From: Sycobia sp. Sy_11
Lineage: Eukaryota; Arthropoda; Insecta; Hymenoptera; Epichrysomallidae
DNA length: 64,000 bases
NCBI GenBank assembly: GCA_018907035.1
Contig: JACCIC010000121.1
Coordinates: forward strand, 412,001-476,000
Direction of reading: 5' to 3'
Positions 11,587 through 22,730 of the stretch are shown piece by piece; the stretch's first letter is position 1; every line of letters begins with the position of its first letter. The notes below the pieces were generated by a model that saw nothing but the letters and a program-made list of their open reading frames with translations, had not been told where the DNA came from and made no database searches. Made by a program: the position numbers and the translations under genes.

Positions 11587-12360
11587 TTGTAACGGGGTAC
11601 TTAATTATGAAACACTCGGTAGAAGTACCTGTTGACAGAGTTGCAAAGACCCCGAACGGATTAAATTGTTTAAAACAATTTCTTTAGACCGTAGGTTCTT
11701 TGCGGATATTTCTTCCTCAGATTTATCTTTGTTTATCCTGAAAATTATATAAGTAATAATATATATTGATAAATTATGGTATTCCAGGAAAATACTGATT
11801 AATTATCAGGTATAGGGGGGGGGGAATATTTCAATATTTTCTATTATTAACAAAAAATCAAAAGAAGATTTATTTAATAAAATAAGAAAATAACTTTAAT
11901 ATTTATTAAACTTCATAAAATTATAATAAATAATATGCTACCCCTACCTACTACGCACCCGCGATGTATTAACGCACGAATCCGCTCACACAGGGTGTGA
12001 AAGAGATAAATTTGTAAGTATAATAGAGAGACAAAGCAACAAGAGCGCCACCTTATGAAGAACAAGATGTACTACTAGAGAAAACTAGGTACGCGCTTGT
12101 TGCTCTTACTATTTTTAATCTATGCCTGTATCTCTATCTTTCTCACACGTTCTAACGATAATTTACAATCTCTAATAGTATTAATTGCGAAAATTAAAGA
12201 AATAAGTAGAGATAAATAATACTCTATTGAAATTCTAAACTAACAGAAGTAAAGATAAATCCACTAACCTTTTTATACGACGCTGGAAATAGAAACAACG
12301 CAACGATGTTTAGGCGAGGAAAGCTGGCTTGTAGATGACCTGCCGGTATATTACACCCTT
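11587..12360. repeat. Possible LTR-like and MITE-like repeat sequence
   Basis: TGTAACGGGGTAC near 11588 resembles the start of an insect LTR, but no matching end or second copy is in the window. Within it, 11990-12165 forms an imperfect inverted repeat: GTGTGAAAGAGATA and CAACAAGAGCGCC on the left pair with GCGCTTGTTG and TCTTTCTCACAC on the right. That is consistent with a small palindromic MITE. Both assignments are weak. Confidence 0.3.
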
Positions 12361-12676
12361 CTATTATTCGGCAAGGACTTCCACGTATTATCACTTATTT
12401 TAGATTACTATTCAAATCTTTGATTTCTATAAGATGAATCAGATTTATACCTCGTTTTAATGATTTTTGCTTTTTACACAACAATAGCCGTGTACTCGTT
12501 TTTAGAAAATTCCAATTATCAACTGTCTATTACCAATGTATATATTAAACTAACTAACTATATTCAAAATTTCTTTATTCTCCTTCTCTCTCGCTCTCTC
12601 TTTCCCTTTTTCCCTCCCTTTTTTCCTATTTGTTCAAATAATCAACATGTATAGGGTGAACTAACCTCTATATATT

Positions 12677-12741
<65 letters not shown>

Positions 12742-13279
12742 TTAAGATGTATAAAAAAACCTTTATACTTTTTATACTTCATTGATATATTTAGTTAAAT
12801 ATATATATTTAGTTAATTTAAAAAATATTTAATTTTTGGTCCTTTATATATTACTTATTTTATTTATCTACTGTCAACACCAAATGTTAATCTTCCATAT
12901 GTTAAATTAATTTAAATTAATAACAAATTTATAACCAAAATACATTAGGACTTCATATTCTTTTAAATCACCTAATAATTGTTGAAATATATTAAGAATA
13001 TTATTCAAATAAGCTCTTGTAAATACACTAAATAACGAATGATTTATAATCACTTATAACACTCAAGACCCTTAACTGTTATATTGTAATTAAAATATGT
13101 TTTTATTCGCAGAATTATTTTCATTAACTTTAAAAAGCCATGCGTTTGTTTTGATTTAAGACGATAAAAACGTTTACAATATTATTTATGGTATTTACTA
13201 TACACATAGTAAAATTTGTATTGAATTTATAGAATTTTACAAAAATTAGACAGTCATGGTAATAACACATATCCATTTA
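12361..13279. other. AT-rich spacer with (TA)n at 12680-12740
   Basis: Contains a 30-unit TA tract and a pyrimidine-rich run (about 12575-12625). No supported gene. Confidence 0.6.
12680..12740. repeat. (TA)n microsatellite
   Basis: About 30 uninterrupted TA units. Confidence 0.97.
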
Positions 13280-13389
13280 CAGTCTGTGAAGTAAGAGCGT
13301 GGTTGTGTTAATTTATAAAAAAATTTATTTGTTGAAAGTTTCATATTTATATATACATTGTACACATTACAAACAATGATGCAATTCGG

Positions 13390-13850
13390 TCAATACTGTG
13401 TCCAGTCACGACTGGCGTCGATAATTGCTTGGCATCTCCGCGTATTTTAGTGGTAACGATCTTCAGATCCGACGAATTTGGTAAGATAACTGCTTCAAAG
13501 TGTGTGTGCGTCTTCCACGAAGTTTCTGTTTAATATATGCCCATACGTTTTCAATAGGGTTTTCATTGGGCGATTGCAACGACCAATCTAATATAACGAT
13601 GCCAGATTGAGTCTTTCACTCAGTACAAAGCTTGTTGCGGTTTTTAAGATCGTCGTCATCCTGCAAAATCCAATCTTCATTTTTTCTGATGAATCATCGT
13701 TTGGAAGATGGTTGTAAAGCCTTTCTATAGGTTTATATCATTGTCTCGGTATTTAGGTTTTCAATAAAGAGGTGCAAAGTGCTAAATCCCTACTTTCAGA
13801 AGCAGCCCCAAGGATGCACCTTTATTCCGTGTTTTACGGTCCGCTGAACA
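13390..13850 (-). pseudogene. Tc1-like transposase fragment
   Basis: Minus-strand reading gives VKHGIKVHPWGCF, the decayed counterpart of the Tc1 IMVWGCF block, then degraded sequence, then SPNENPIENVWAYIKQKLRG, the hallmark DDE C-terminal block in which N-P-I-E-N follows the third acidic site. Stops and frameshifts lie between them. The N-terminal DNA-binding part is absent. Ends were not located; CAGTCTGTGAAGTAAGAG near 13281 after a TA could be a terminal repeat. Inactive. Confidence 0.7.
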
Positions 13851-13910
13851 GGCCTATTGGTAGAAGTTGACCAGGCTCTCGTGAGGACAAAACATGCCAC
13901 AAGCACGTGT

Positions 13911-14036
13911 ATTGACACAAGCACCGATGTAATAATTATAATGTGCTATGTTTATAAACACATCGTAGACCTCCGTCGCTGATTAGCACCGGTACTTGGA
14001 AGCATAAATTTACCGACGTTCAATAACATAAAAAAC
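13911..14036 (+). mobile_element. tRNA-derived SINE, 3' part (copy 1)
   Basis: ATTGACACAAGCACCG to AATAACATAAAAAA matches the body and A-rich tail of the SINE copies at 34818-35007 and 41337-41541, sharing AAACACATCGTAGACCTCCG and GATTAGCACC. The tRNA-like head is missing. It directly abuts the Tc1 fragment, so its 5' truncation could be retrotransposition or later loss. Confidence 0.75.
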
Positions 14037-14099
14037 CTATTTTTCTTTTGTAGAAGTTATAAATAACAGAATAAATGTTTTAAGGATATTTATTAAAGA

Positions 14100-14450
14100 T
14101 AAAAATATAAGTGTAAGATACAATATGACACGATCACTAACTAAGCTTTAGGTTGCGATCGATCTATACAGCGACGAAATACGAAGTGACTACTACCCTT
14201 CGCTGAGGGCATTACAATATCTCGGAGACGCTTACTTTCCAGGTGCAAGTACAAACTTGTTTATAACGCCGTTCTGCGCAAGTATACAATAAGCACTCTA
14301 ATCATACAGCAGATGACAGTCATTTCAGTCTGTGTACAACCTGATGGAACTTGTAGAGAGAATCGCACATAAACTAGATATTATAACGTTCAACGCTGCG
14401 TCTTTACCAAGCTTAATTTATTAACCTAAGGGTTTCCCCGCTATATCAAA
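14100..14450 (+). repeat. Copia LTR-like sequence, possible solo LTR
   Basis: CTTCGCTGAGGGCATTACA, then CTCGGAGACGCT at about 14197-14232, aligns with CTCCGCTGAAGGCATTACA and CTCGGAGATGCT at 53950-53983 in the Copia LTR, in the same plus-strand orientation. Further shared short blocks continue toward 14430. No Copia coding sequence is adjacent, so this is likely a solo or truncated LTR. Its ends are not defined. Confidence 0.5.
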
Positions 14451-14749
14451 ATATACATTATGAGATTTCGGCAGAAAGCTAACATCTTTGTTTAAATTCA
14501 TTGAATTGTATATGCTACTCTTTAACATTTCATTCTACGATAGTATAAAATAAGCGAGTATGGTGTATTCGAATTCCTTATCATTTGGAACTTCTCCTTA
14601 ATGTAATACATTTATCAACATAATCAATGTATTGTATTTATTTATATAAATGATATATTTTCCTAATTAAACTTCTCAGTTAATTACACATAAATGTATA
14701 ATGCTTCAAAAACAACTTATAGTTTTATTATTTCTAAATATTTCTAATG
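14451..14749. other. AT-rich spacer
   Basis: Nothing recognised. Confidence 0.5.
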
Positions 14750-14931
14750 TAAACAAAAAAAGTATTGAAATCAATTTTTACATAGCAAGTATATGTAGAT
14801 ATGTATGAGTACCAATTCGTGTCAGTTTCGAAATTATTACTTATTATTATTCAATAAAAAAGTTTCTTATTAAAAGTGTGCCCATGCACTCACTTATTTA
14901 TAACGTGGGAATACAGAATACTATGAAAATA

Positions 14932-15820
14932 CAATATGATCAAATTTGACCCGGACTGGTGCATTTCAACTTTGCGCGTAAACTGAATCGGTAAAAATTT
15001 TTCTTCCTATTTTGGTACAACCTTTCTTGATGTTCGTCTAATATTTAAGCGCCATATCTCCATTAGTGTATGTTTTTCAGCTGTTTGTTTACGACGCAAA
15101 AAGTTTGTCCGGTGATATGGACTATGGAAAAAAAGTTGATCAACGAGTTTGCTTAAAATTTTGTGCTTCCAATGGAATTACGTCTACAGAATCGTTGAAA
15201 ATGTGGCGGAAGTGTTTTGGTAAGTCTACTTTATCGCGAATGCGAGTATTTGAGTGCGACAAAGCATTCAGTGAAGGTCGTGAAGTCGTCGAAAACTTGC
15301 CTCATGCAAGTCGCCCATCCACCGAAAATTAAGGTGATGCTCATCGTTTCTTTCGTTTACTATGGGGTGGTTCATCATGAATTCGTTTCAGGAGGTCAAC
15401 GGTCAATAAGGAGTACTACTTGGTCGTTTTGAGGCATCTACGTGAAGCAATTCGTCGTAAACGACCGGATTTGTGGGAAGACAAATCATGGTTTTTTTAC
15501 CATCATAATGCGCCGGCACATTCCAGCCTGATTGTGTCTGATTTTTTGGCCAAGCACGAAATGAAAGTCATCGCTCAGTCACTGTATTTGCCAGAAACTG
15601 ACAAATCCGCTTCGGGGAACGCACCATTAGTCCATATTGCCAGACAAACTTTTTGCGCTGTAAACAAACAGCTGACAAACACAGATTAATGGAAATATGG
15701 CGCTCAAATTTCACACGGACATCAAGAAAGGTTGTACCAATATAAGAAGAAAAAAAGTTACTGATTCAGTTTACGCGCGAAGTTGAAATGCACCAGGCTG
15801 GGTTATATTTGATCATATTG
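14932..15820 (+). mobile_element. Non-autonomous mariner with ~195-bp TIRs
   Basis: The element starts CAATATGATCAAATTTGACC and the inverted copy ends at 15820. TA lies immediately outside on both sides (14930-14931 and 15821-15822). The inverted repeats run about 195 bp each (to about 15127 and from about 15623) at high similarity. The other arm of the host element around 17170 shows the uninterrupted sequence (GAAAATATAATTTCC), which confirms the insertion point. Only 889 bp with a broken transposase, so it would depend on an intact relative. Confidence 0.85.
15117..15689 (+). pseudogene. Mariner transposase, internally deleted
   Basis: From an ATG at 15117 inside the terminal repeat: KVDQRVCLKFCASNGITSTE and VFECDKAFSEGREVVENLPH form the N-terminal helix-turn-helix region. 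At 15332 the frame stops, and the following sequence corresponds to KVMLIVSFVYYGVVHHEFV, HLREAIRRKRPDLWEDKSW, then HHNAPAHSSLIVSDFL, the second acidic-site block in which the usual D of HDNAPAH is N here. The second DNA-binding helix and first catalytic Asp are deleted. The third block (YSPDLAPxDFFLF) is replaced by terminal-repeat sequence. Non-functional. Confidence 0.8.
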
Positions 15821-16529
15821 TATAATTTACAATTTATTTTGACATGTTCTTGCGGGCCCGTCTTTGAAAAGTTTTTTGGTAAACAAGGCAATTGTAGATA
15901 CTCAATTATTTCATTTTTTTTCACAAAATAGCTACCCATAGAAAATTACACTGGGATTCTGTTTATTCTGTGAAATCATGGAATTCTTTTATATTATATA
16001 AGAGTCATTTGAAAACCGTTTAAAATCAGTTTCAATTACTTGCAATAACCTAAATTATTTATGAAAAAAAATATTTGATATAATTTTGAAATCAGTTGAA
16101 AACCAGATTTCCGTTTCAATATCTTTTGTAACTTCCATCAAATCACCAGTAGAATCTTGTAAAAATACTGAAAATTTATCTGACAAAATAATTTTAATGT
16201 TATGAAAATGTTATTGAGAATCTGAGCAATAATTATTTTTAAAATAATAATGTCTTTGCTCTCCAGTAAAGATCATAGTGATCTTAGAAGTGATAGATTA
16301 CATCAAATCCAAGATACTGAAGTAGAAAAATTAAAAAAAAATAATGTAAATTTATATACTGACAATACATTCATTTATAAAAATCAACATAACGAAAGCT
16401 ATATTAAAAATTGATGTATATTTCAAAATCATGATAACAACAAACATTACTGAAGTCATCTTCTTTGCTTCATAATTTAACTAGACTTATAAAAGTTAAA
16501 CTTATTTATAAAACAATTATGCATTGATA

Positions 16530-16775
16530 GATTAATAAATATTTTTATCAGTCTTATAATCTTTATAATATAATATATTAGCTCAAATAATGACAGTCAG
16601 ACTGTCTTTGTTTATATTCACCCCGTAGAATGTGAAATAAAACTTATTACTACAATAAATTATATTAAAAATTAAAAATAAAAATAAAATAAAAATAATA
16701 AAAACAATATTCAATGTTTGTAAAAGACAACCTGACTGCCCCCACCACCTGAAATTTAGAATCACCTTTGGTGTC
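16530..16775 (-). mobile_element. Penelope-like 3' end fragment (copy 2)
   Basis: Reverse-complement of this stretch aligns with 33870-34085: shared blocks are GGTGGTGGGGGCAGTCAGGT against GGTAGTGGGGCAGCCAAGTT, and GTCAGACTGTCTTTGTTTAT against the right-arm equivalent. Only the noncoding 3' end is present. Confidence 0.65.
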
Positions 16776-17695
16776 AAAATTATATGCATTGATAGGTATA
16801 AATTCTAAAGACATTGATGTTATATAGTATGGACCTTAGGTAAATCTAATAATTTTATGTTACTGCGTTTTGAGCTATTAACTCCTTTATGAACTCCAAA
16901 TTCATATTGATGATGTTGTAGTAGTTTTAAGTTTCTTCGAGAAAATAAAGCATTTAGGTTGATCAAAATTAATTTAATTATTCAATGTTTTTTCACAAAC
17001 ATTCGTAAATATCCAACCTCCATTTAATTAATTTTAATTCATTCGATGGACTGGGAACTATAGTTTATTTTGCGTACTGTTCTGCAAAAGATACTATTCC
17101 TCAATATTTCTTAACCATTTAAATAACCATAAACTTTTCAAAGACGGGCTCGCAAGTACATGTCAAAATAATTTGGAAATTATATTTTCATATTACTGTA
17201 TTCCCACGTTATAAATAAGTGAGTGCATGGATACACTTTTAATAAGCAGCTTTTTTATTCATAATATTAAGTAACAATTTTGAAACTTACACGACTTGGT
17301 ACTCATACATATTTACATATGCTTGACTATGTAAAAATTGATTTCAATACTTTCTTTTGTTATAATTATAAATGATGTAATATAATTCAGAAAAATCATT
17401 TGATTCTTAGGAACTCTATAAATATTTATATTTTCTGTTATTTGATTAATAAAATAAACTTTTGACAAAAACTCTTAAGCCAACCTGAATTATGAAACTT
17501 ACACGAATTGGTACTCATATATATTAGGCATACAAATAAGTTTCCGCCGTTTTGAAAAGATGGCGCTACCAATACGATAACATCGAAATTTCCCGCTGTA
17601 AAAAGTCATATAGTATATGTTGACATCTGGAAACAGTATAACCTTTTAATATCTCTGACTTTTTGCTAGGATCACTTAGTTTTCATCGTGTTAAG

Positions 17696-18023
17696 ATGTC
17701 AAATTTTGAGCCAAGTAAGCGTCATTTGCTGGATTTCTTATTTTACATCTTTCATTTAAAGCATCTGCAGCTAAGTACATCGGCTACTCATAGAAGCATA
17801 TGATGATATTAATTTTAGTGATAGAAGTTGTAGGGAGTGGTTTTGAAAATTTAAAAGTGGTGATTTTGACATGGAGGACAAAACACGCAGTAGAAGGCCC
17901 AAAGTGTATGGTGACACAGAATTGGATGCTTTACTAGAGAAAGATCCGTGGCAAACGCTGTGCATTTAGTAGGATCAGCTTGGAGTAATCTATTACGAAC
18001 TACTCCAACACAATCAAGTACAT
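17696..18023 (+). pseudogene. Mariner transposase remnant
   Basis: ATG at 17696 starts MSNFEPSKRHLLDFLFYIFH. After frame loss come SCREWFxKFKSGDFDMEDK, TELDALLEKDPWQTL, then DQLGVIYYELLQHNQ. Comparison with the full-length family member at 23760-24690 shows a deletion joining the linker to the region after the first catalytic Asp. The insertion at 18025 ends it. Confidence 0.75.
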
Positions 18024-18024
18024 A

Positions 18025-19200
18025 CTGTAATTAGAACTGGTGATTTTTTTCAGATTTTTAAATTAATATTTAGAACTATTGCAGGCCATTTGAAATTTTC
18101 ATGTACCTGTTGTAGTAACTTCGCTGTGCAAGTGCTAACTTTACAACGTATATAAAACTTAATACTCAAAATACAAAAGGACCAAATTTTTTAGAGTGGT
18201 ATTAGTAATCGATACTTTTTTCAAGTCTGTGAATCTGTCATAAATTAGTCAGTTGCCAGCTTTCTCCAAGCAAAAACTCCTCTAAGCCTTAATCCTCTAA
18301 ATTCGGGTTCGAACCATAAAATTATAAAATCTAAGAAATATATAATTTGTTAAAATAATTAATAATTATTAACAATTAAAAATTATTTTTTTTAGTTTTT
18401 TTATAATAAGTACAACGCAATTAGAATTTTAAAAATAGGTTAATATTTACCGTTTTACATTAAACATATAGGTGATCTGAGGGGTTGTTGTATCTAATAT
18501 ATAAATTCTTAGTATTAACCGATTTTTACAATTCAAATTTCATTTTAAATGTTAAAATTTGTTCAATATTGCTAATATTTCATTGTTTATAAATTGTTTA
18601 AATTATAAAAATATTTTTTTTCACTGTATAACTCCTCATATGGTGCTAACCCTAATTTAGAGGATTAGTGAGCGCCCGATCTTCCATCTGCGAAAAGGGT
18701 CAGAGTCTAGGTAGTGGAAAGGTATCGATACATTTCTCTCATTTCTTTTAACAACCATTATAAACAATTTTATTACCTTGGTTCGACAAGTTGACCTAGT
18801 TATTGAACAACAATATTTTTCTTTAAACTCTATTTATACCTATTTATTATTATAATGGAATAATTCTTTTTTGCCAGTCGATTTTTATAGAGTTGATCTA
18901 CACATTATAAATTAAGCAGCCAAATTGAAACATATTTAGTTGTTAAAAAATGGGATTGAAAATAGCTGTTTTCGCCTATTTTATTTCTATGATATTATTT
19001 TTTTTAATGAAAAAATGGGTATCTACAGTTCGTATACATATAAATCTGGAGCCACAAGTAGGCGTCTTTATTATAAGCATATGTCATGAAAAATTGTTTG
19101 AAAATCACTCAATGTTAATCTCCATAAGAAAATCGAGCTTTCAGAAATAGTTGTAAATATTAATTTAAAAATCTGAAAAAATCGCCAGTTCTAATTACGG
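18025..19200. mobile_element. TA-flanked element with ~53-bp TIRs
   Basis: The left end CTGTAATTAGAACTGGTGAT and the inverted right end (CCGTAATTAGAACTGGCGAT) match over about 53 bp with few differences. TA is present just outside each end (18023-18024, 19201-19202). No transposase frame is visible in the 1.18-kb interior; a 66-codon frame (18950-19150) is hydrophobic but unrecognised. Tc1/mariner-type, non-autonomous, inserted into the older mariner. Confidence 0.8.
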
Positions 19201-19261
19201 TATATTCTTCAATATTTTGGGTTGTGCCGAAAAAAATATCGACCATCGTCATTTTGGTACA

Positions 19262-19262
19262 G

Positions 19263-19309
<47 letters not shown>
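19262..19309. repeat. (TA)n microsatellite
   Basis: About 22 TA units directly at the right edge of the mariner. Confidence 0.95.
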
Positions 19310-19311
<2 letters not shown>

Positions 19312-19428
19312 GTCTTGTAAGTATGTGCTATAGTCATGTACGGAGTTTCATATTAAAAACTGCTTTTTAATCAAAAATCCAGTGGAAAATGATTCTTTAG
19401 GTCATAAATAGTATATGAGCTTTGGAAA

Positions 19429-19572
19429 ATTATCGATAGAGCAGTTATAAATAATTCTTTTCATTGATTGAAAATTCGAAATCCCAATATAGAAATCATT
19501 AGTGTAGTGGCCGCGCCATGCCGGTAGTTCTCAAACTCTCCTTCATGGCGCTACCGCGCCACTTGATATATG
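19429..19572 (+). repeat. Left arm of a 3-kb-spaced inverted repeat
   Basis: This stretch (with CATTGATTGAAAATTCGAAA and GGTAGTTCTCAAACTC) is inverted at 22584-22730 with roughly three-quarters identity. Inside lies an 8-bp inverted repeat GCGCCATG / CATGGCGC. Either two copies of a short repeat or the ends of one element. Confidence 0.7.
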
Positions 19573-21536
19573 ATTTAGAATTGTTATCGTTTAAAAGTAT
19601 ATCGTTCATCTAATAAAACTACATATTATATGAAAATATAGAAATATTTATTAATACTCATATTTTCACAGGTTTAACAGAATTAATTACTTTAACATCT
19701 AATAATAAAATAATTATAACAATAATTCCTTTACAACAGTTACAGGTGTTAGAGTGGTTTCGGATTTTTCTGTCAATTCTGATTTACGTTAAGAAAATAG
19801 TCATTTATCAAGTGTTGGAGAAGTATAATATAAACATTAATAATAGAGAGAATTGAAAAATTAAATAGAGTTAATTAGTTTGTTTTGGGTTATCTGAATG
19901 ACTATATTGTTAATGTTTTGTGATCTATGACACCAACCAAAGTCATAAGGACACAACAATACAAGGAAGACTTTGAACGAAATATACAAGGTATTGGCAG
20001 ATATTTAAAGAAAAAGGAACACAGGATTTTTCGAATGTTATTCGCAATCGAGCAAGTCTACGTTCCAGGTACCCTTTTTGCCATTTCTTTTTCGTACAAT
20101 GTTAAGATATATAGAAAATTATTGCAATAGCGTGAGCTACGACATAAGCTGCATTAAAAATGACTACTTATTGAACCATAGATTACGATTAAATATTCAT
20201 TACAAATTTTTTGCTTAAAATATTATTCTTACTTCGAATTCGACACTAAAAGTTGAAGTTTTCATTTAAACAAAATTTTTAGATTCCATAATACATCCAA
20301 GAAAATTATACAGAGAACTATTCATTTTAAAAATAGTGTAACATCTTGAAAATATGATTAAAAGTTTCAAACATCTTTCTTTGAATTCAGCGCTGAAATA
20401 CGGTTGTTCATTAAAACAATCCTCTGACAACACGATAATATTCTAGTTAATTTGGAGGAATACTAATTGTAAGTAAGAAAGTAACACATCTTAATAGGAG
20501 ATCAGTAATTCCTAAAACTTTACACGGATACATTTTCGAGTTAATCGGGATAATCTCGTTCAATCTTGATGAAAATCCTCACCGATATCTGACGTCATCT
20601 CCTTTTATTATTATATTGTATATCATTATAAATATTTCTACCTGAAAAGCATGTGAGAAACTCTATGACTAGAGCCGTTTTTAGAGTATACTATAAGCTA
20701 TTTCATTGCCCATAAGGCAATAAGAGAGAAAATTTTTAAATAACCTTATATGTTTTTAGAATAATTAATAATATTATAATAGCAATAATGATTATACGAC
20801 AATAGGAAATCGATATATCGTGAAATGCGCGCAAGATAATCCTGTTAGAAAAATATGGTAATTATCTACTTAAGCTAATTACATTTATCTAGGTAAATCA
20901 GTTGAAGGTAATATAATATGTAAACTAGTTATAAAAACTAGTTAATTTCCTGCCCTTGTTCCATTTTTTCTATTTGTTCAAATGAATGAGAGATATAGAA
21001 GTAAATTCATCTAAAGGACAATTTCAAGTAACGTATATAAGATTTTATGTAGTATATTTTTTAGTTTATAATGTAAATGTCGAAAATTCAGTGGAATAAA
21101 CAAATATTATTTTTTCAATATAAACATTTATTTATTAATATACTAAAAACAATGTGAATTTCAACAAATGTCTAATAAGAAATATTATAATGAATGCAAG
21201 GTGTGATATAGTCTCAGTAACCTAATCGGAGTTACAGATATTCTGCTCGATAGGTTGCTCCATACATTATTGTAGTCTTTGCAGTATTTTTATAATCAAA
21301 AGTATACACATATACTACACTATCGATTATCCAGATCTTTATATATATACATATGTCTTTTCACAATATTTCGGTTTTTTCCTTGTTGAATAAATTTTCA
21401 TCGACTCTGCAAAGCGAAGCGATAAATTTGAATTTCCAAATATAACATCGTTCGTCTTTTCTTTATTTACATTTCGGAATAAGCTCATTAGCTCCGTATC
21501 ATAGTGTATCCTAACCCTTCGCCCTATTTCGCAAGC

Positions 21537-21539
<3 letters not shown>
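19573..21539. other. AT-rich spacer, nothing firm
   Basis: A 67-codon frame at 19927-20130 (MTPTKVIRTQQYKEDFERNI...) is not recognised. It could be a transposon scrap. Otherwise featureless AT-rich sequence. Confidence 0.5.

Positions 21540-21594
<55 letters not shown>
21540..21594. repeat. (TA)n microsatellite
   Basis: About 27 TA units. Confidence 0.97.
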
Positions 21595-21600
<6 letters not shown>

Positions 21601-22028
21601 CGATTACACATAACAAGTGAGCGCAGGAGCGTGTGCTACAAACATTATGCAAGCAAACGCAGCACTATATATAGGTGTATATAAACATATAATATAGCCA
21701 CTCGAACTTGACGGGCTTACCAGTAGTGTTTTTTTCTTTTTAATCGAACGCAAGTTCTGTACGCGAGGCTAATACAGAACCACCAGAATCTTATTAATAT
21801 ATATATATACAAGTCAACTTCCCAATATGTCCCCTCCTCCCTAGGTGATGCCCGCGGCTTTTGTTAGGTCTTCGCTTCGACGCCCCCGCTCGATAAGGTC
21901 ATATTGTATAAACGTACGCAGGGGCGAGCTGTGGAAAAGGGACATGTTGCCTCCGATCAGGACGTTAAGCGGCGAAACGCGCCTAGCACGTCTATCTTTC
22001 TGGATCGCGCATCTGCTGCCACCCATAT

Positions 22029-22056
22029 TCTCCCTCACTCACTCTCTCCCTCTCTC

Positions 22057-22091
<35 letters not shown>
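22029..22091. repeat. (CT)n microsatellite
   Basis: Long, slightly interrupted CT run. Confidence 0.95.
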
Positions 22092-22095
<4 letters not shown>

Positions 22096-22206
22096 CTTCG
22101 ATGAATCACACCCGCGATTGCGTGCTCCCGCAGGTCAGCTGCAAGAGGAATCGAAATATAGGTGTATATACGAGAGCACGTCAGAGGGCTGTACAGCGAA
22201 GAGCCG

Positions 22207-22209
<3 letters not shown>

Positions 22210-22267
<58 letters not shown>
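22210..22267. repeat. (TA)n microsatellite
   Basis: About 29 TA units. Confidence 0.97.
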
Positions 22268-22270
<3 letters not shown>

Positions 22271-22583
22271 AGTCTTCAATTATTGTATTCGTATATAGGG
22301 CGAGTGGCTCGCTATGTCGCGACCCTCTATTAGTGCCTGTCTTAACTAACGATGATTTGTTGCGCGACCCGATGCGGTCATATAGATAATGAGGAGACGC
22401 ATGCGTACGATATTCATTTTTACGATCTATGTAGTAGGAGCCTTGGACTCTTCGTTTTTTTGGTTACGATCACGGTACATGCGTTTATATAGAAGAGATG
22501 TTGTATAGCCATGTATATAGCTATAAAACTCATGTATCTTTCTAATAATTTTTTTGTGGAATATTAGAAACAATACAATATTT

Positions 22584-22730
22584 ATCACATGACGCGGTAG
22601 CGTCACGAAGGCGAGTTTGAGAACCGCCAGCATGGCGCGGCTGCTACCCAATATTGGGATTTAAAAATTTTCAATCAATGACAAAAATTATTTATCACTT
22701 TTTTATCGATAGTTTTTCATTTTGTATACG
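22584..22730 (-). repeat. Right arm of the inverted repeat
   Basis: Inverted partner of 19429-19572, sharing CCGCGCCATG, GTTCTCAAACTC and CATTGATTGAAAAT. Confidence 0.7.

Larger units (their letters stand above)
14750..17362. mobile_element. DNA element with long terminal inverted repeats
   Basis: About 230 bp at the left (14750-14930 continuing at 15823-15882) is inverted at the right (17128-17362). Shared blocks include CCCACGTTATAAATAAGTGA, AAAAATTGATTTCAATACTT and CCCGTCTTTGAAAAGTTT. The left arm is split by a mariner (14932-15820). The interior holds no coding frame and includes a Penelope 3' end fragment (about 16530-16775, minus). A partial extra copy of the right arm (GAAACTTACACGAATTGGTA) lies at about 17498-17517. 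No transposase, so superfamily is unknown; the outer ends suggest a TA-type target but are not clean. Confidence 0.7.
17525..19268 (+). mobile_element. Decayed mariner interrupted by a second element
   Basis: The left end TTAGGCATACAAATAAGTTT has a degenerate inverted match at about 19240-19268. Inside is mariner coding sequence (17696-18020), and between 18025 and 19200 a TA-flanked element is inserted. Without the insertion the copy is only about 570 bp, so it had lost most of the transposase. Left end is firmer than right. Confidence 0.6.
21600..22400. promoter_or_regulatory. GC-rich island with (CT)n and (TA)n tracts
   Basis: A CpG-containing island with a (CT)n run at 22029-22091 and (TA)n at 22210-22267. 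Overlapping frames of 65-162 codons on both strands arise from the repeats and low stop density. No domain, start site or splice pair could be supported. A regulatory role is inference. Confidence 0.25.

Noticed and set aside
21845..22333. 162-codon plus-strand open frame
   Set aside because: Crosses a (CT)n and a (TA)n tract in a GC island; no domain and competing frames on both strands.
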